Source: an uncultured Mailhella sp. (GTDB taxonomy: Bacteria; Desulfobacterota; Desulfovibrionia; Desulfovibrionales; Desulfovibrionaceae). From it: a DNA stretch of 25,183 nucleotides. The notes under the pieces were generated by a model. It worked only from the letters and a program-made list of their open reading frames with translations. It made no database searches and was not told the DNA's origin. The first letter of the stretch is position 1; every line of letters starts with the position of its first letter. The stretch is from assembly GCA_910579055.1 (NCBI GenBank), contig CAJTSU010000037.1, positions 1-25,183 of the forward strand, given 5' to 3'. Positions 23,788 to 25,183 of this stretch are shown here, piece after piece. The position numbers and the translations under genes are program-made.

Positions 23788-25183
23788 ATGCGCAAACACG
23801 GCTTTACCCTTCAGCGCGAAGAGACGCTTGCCGAAATCGGCGGCATCGCCCGCCTCTGGAAACACGACGTCACCGGGGCGGAACTGCTCTCCGTGCTTAA
23901 CCGGGATGAAAACAAGTGCTTCGGCGTCAGTTTCCGCACGCCGCCCAAAAATTCCACCGGTGTGGCCCATATCCTGGAGCACTCCGTGCTCTGCGGTTCT
24001 GCGAAATATCCGGTCAAGGAACCCTTTGTCGAACTGCTCAAAAGCTCGCTCCAGACCTTCCTCAACGCCCTCACCTTTCCGGACAAGACCTGTTATCCCG
24101 TAGCCAGCACCAACCTGCGGGATTTCCATAATCTGGTGGACGTCTACATTGACGCGGTGTTCCACCCCCGTATCGACGAAGATGTCCTGCGTCAGGAAGG
24201 CTGGCATATCGACGTGGATGAAGAGGGCCGCTGGAGCTACAAAGGCGTGGTCTTCAATGAAATGAAGGGCGTCTATTCCTCGCCCGATTCCATCCTCATG
24301 GAACAATCCCAGCACGCCGTCTTTCCGGACATGCTGTACAGCCTCGATTCCGGCGGCAATCCGCCCGAGGTGCTGAACCTGAGTTATGAGGAATTCCGCG
24401 CCTTTCACTCCGCCTATTATCACCCTTCCAACGCCCGGTTCTTCTTCTGGGGCGATGATGACGAAGAGGCCCGGCTGGCGAAGCTGGAAGACGCGCTCTC
24501 CGGCTACGAGCGCCGGGAAGTGGATTCCTCCGTTCCGCTCCAGTTCCCGCGCGATGAAGAACGCAAGCTGGAAATACCGTATGCCGCATCGGAAGGCGAA
24601 GACAGCGCCCGTCAGGCTCACGTTACGGTGAACTGGCTGCTCTGCGAAAGCGCCGACGTGGAAGAGATGCTGACGCTTGAAATGCTGGATCACATCCTCG
24701 CCGCCTTGCCCGGCTCTCCTCTGCGCAAGGCTCTCATGGAATCCGGCCTGGGCGATGACCTCTCCGGCGCCGGCCTGGAAACGGATCTGCGTCAGGCCTA
24801 TTATTCCATCGGCCTGCGTTCCATCAGGCCGGAAGACGGTGACGAGGTGGAAAAACTCGTCCTTGATACCCTGGCGGAACTCGTTGAAAGCGGCATCCCG
24901 GCCAAGGCCGTAGAGGCGGCGGTGAACAGCGTGGAATTCGATCTGCGCGAGAACAACACCGGTCGTTTCCCGCGTGGACTGGCGGCCATGTTCCGCAGTC
25001 TGTCCACCTGGCTCTACGACGGCGACCCCTTTGCCCCGCTGGCCTGGGAAAAGCCCTTGGCCGCGCTCAAGGCCCGCCTGGCCGCCGGAGAACAGGTTTT
25101 TGAAAACGCGATCCGGCGCTGGCTGCTGGATAACCGCCACCGCGCGCAGGTGCTTCTGCTTCCCGATTCCGAGCTGGCGGCCC
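23788..25183 (+). CDS. M16C-family metallopeptidase (insulinase/presequence protease-like), partial
   Basis: The first 465 codons of a peptidase cut off by the end of the window. The inverted zinc motif HILEH is at residues 61-65 (H61, E64 catalytic, H65), set in GVAHILEHSVLCGS, the signature of the M16C branch (PreP/Cym1, bacterial homologues of about 970 residues). E158 in FNEMKGVYSS is a plausible third zinc ligand. Members degrade short unfolded peptides inside a closing chamber. The start is supported by AAAAGG 7 bases before the ATG. The reverse-strand open frame over this gene is a codon-bias shadow. Confidence 0.92.
   Translation, partial: MRKHGFTLQREETLAEIGGIARLWKHDVTGAELLSVLNRDENKCFGVSFRTPPKNSTGVAHILEHSVLCGSAKYPVKEPFVELLKSSLQTFLNALTFPDKTCYPVASTNLRDFHNLVDVYIDAVFHPRIDEDVLRQEGWHIDVDEEGRWSYKGVVFNEMKGVYSSPDSILMEQSQHAVFPDMLYSLDSGGNPPEVLNLSYEEFRAFHSAYYHPSNARFFFWGDDDEEARLAKLEDALSGYERREVDSSVPLQFPRDEERKLEIPYAASEGEDSARQAHVTVNWLLCESADVEEMLTLEMLDHILAALPGSPLRKALMESGLGDDLSGAGLETDLRQAYYSIGLRSIRPEDGDEVEKLVLDTLAELVESGIPAKAVEAAVNSVEFDLRENNTGRFPRGLAAMFRSLSTWLYDGDPFAPLAWEKPLAALKARLAAGEQVFENAIRRWLLDNRHRAQVLLLPDSELAA

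Noticed and set aside
23704..25140. 478-codon open frame on the minus strand
   Set aside because: It lies entirely opposite the M16 peptidase, which has the HILEH motif and a good ribosome site; GC-rich codon bias keeps the reverse frame open.

Overview
This window looks like a surface-polysaccharide (O-antigen or capsule type) locus in a GC-rich Gram-negative bacterium, set between ordinary chromosomal genes. The flanking genes are housekeeping: rlmN and a tRNA-dihydrouridine synthase on the left; an MsbA-type ABC exporter, a HAD phosphatase, a small unknown protein and a truncated M16-family metallopeptidase on the right. The combination is compatible with Desulfovibrionaceae-like Desulfobacterota. 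That is an inference from overall gene content; no rRNA or other strong phylogenetic marker is present.

Layout, left to right: (1) 1-2195, minus strand: rlmN and dus, preceded at the window edge by hairpin-forming DNA of unknown identity. (2) 2196-2619: non-coding DNA with a cluster of perfect hairpins. (3) 2620-17412, minus strand, transcribed right to left: a VioA/WecE-like sugar aminotransferase; an AT-rich module (acyl carrier protein, SDR, NeuD/PglD-like acyltransferase); a long GC-rich module of overlapping genes (KAS III, SDR, two-part transketolase, second acyl carrier protein, metallo-beta-lactamase-fold hydrolase, AMP-forming acyl ligase, GNAT, LuxE-like synthetase, LuxC-like reductase); then an AT-rich GNAT-glycosyltransferase fusion and, after an AT-rich gap, a second sugar aminotransferase. 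(4) 17419-17918: a very AT-rich divergent intergenic region. (5) 17919-20269, plus strand: rmlA, rmlC and a GT2 glycosyltransferase. (6) 20515 to the end, plus strand: ABC exporter, HAD phosphatase, unknown 127-residue protein, and an M16 peptidase running off the window.

The striking part is 5734-16221. Two carrier proteins, a condensing enzyme with an intact triad, two reductases, a split transketolase, two acid-activating enzymes, a possible thioesterase and a LuxC-type acyl reductase are packed into an apparently co-transcribed block inside a glycan locus. There is no luxA/luxB, so bioluminescence is unlikely. My inference is a dedicated carrier-protein pathway that builds an unusual acyl or aldehyde-derived group and places it on an amino sugar; GNAT, NeuD-like and aminotransferase genes would do the attachment chemistry. 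One attractive idea is that the LuxC-made aldehyde is the acceptor for a two-carbon ketol transfer by the transketolase. The product is unknown.

Composition is mosaic. Sharp GC changes fall at about 3720, within the 5' end of the GNAT-GT gene (about 5580-5640), at the NeuD/KAS III overlap near 14600, and inside the aminotransferase at 16345-17412. These suggest assembly by repeated recombination. Not seen in this window: rmlB, rmlD, wzx, wzy, an initiating sugar-phosphate transferase, a phosphopantetheinyl transferase, insertion sequences, CRISPR arrays or tRNA genes.
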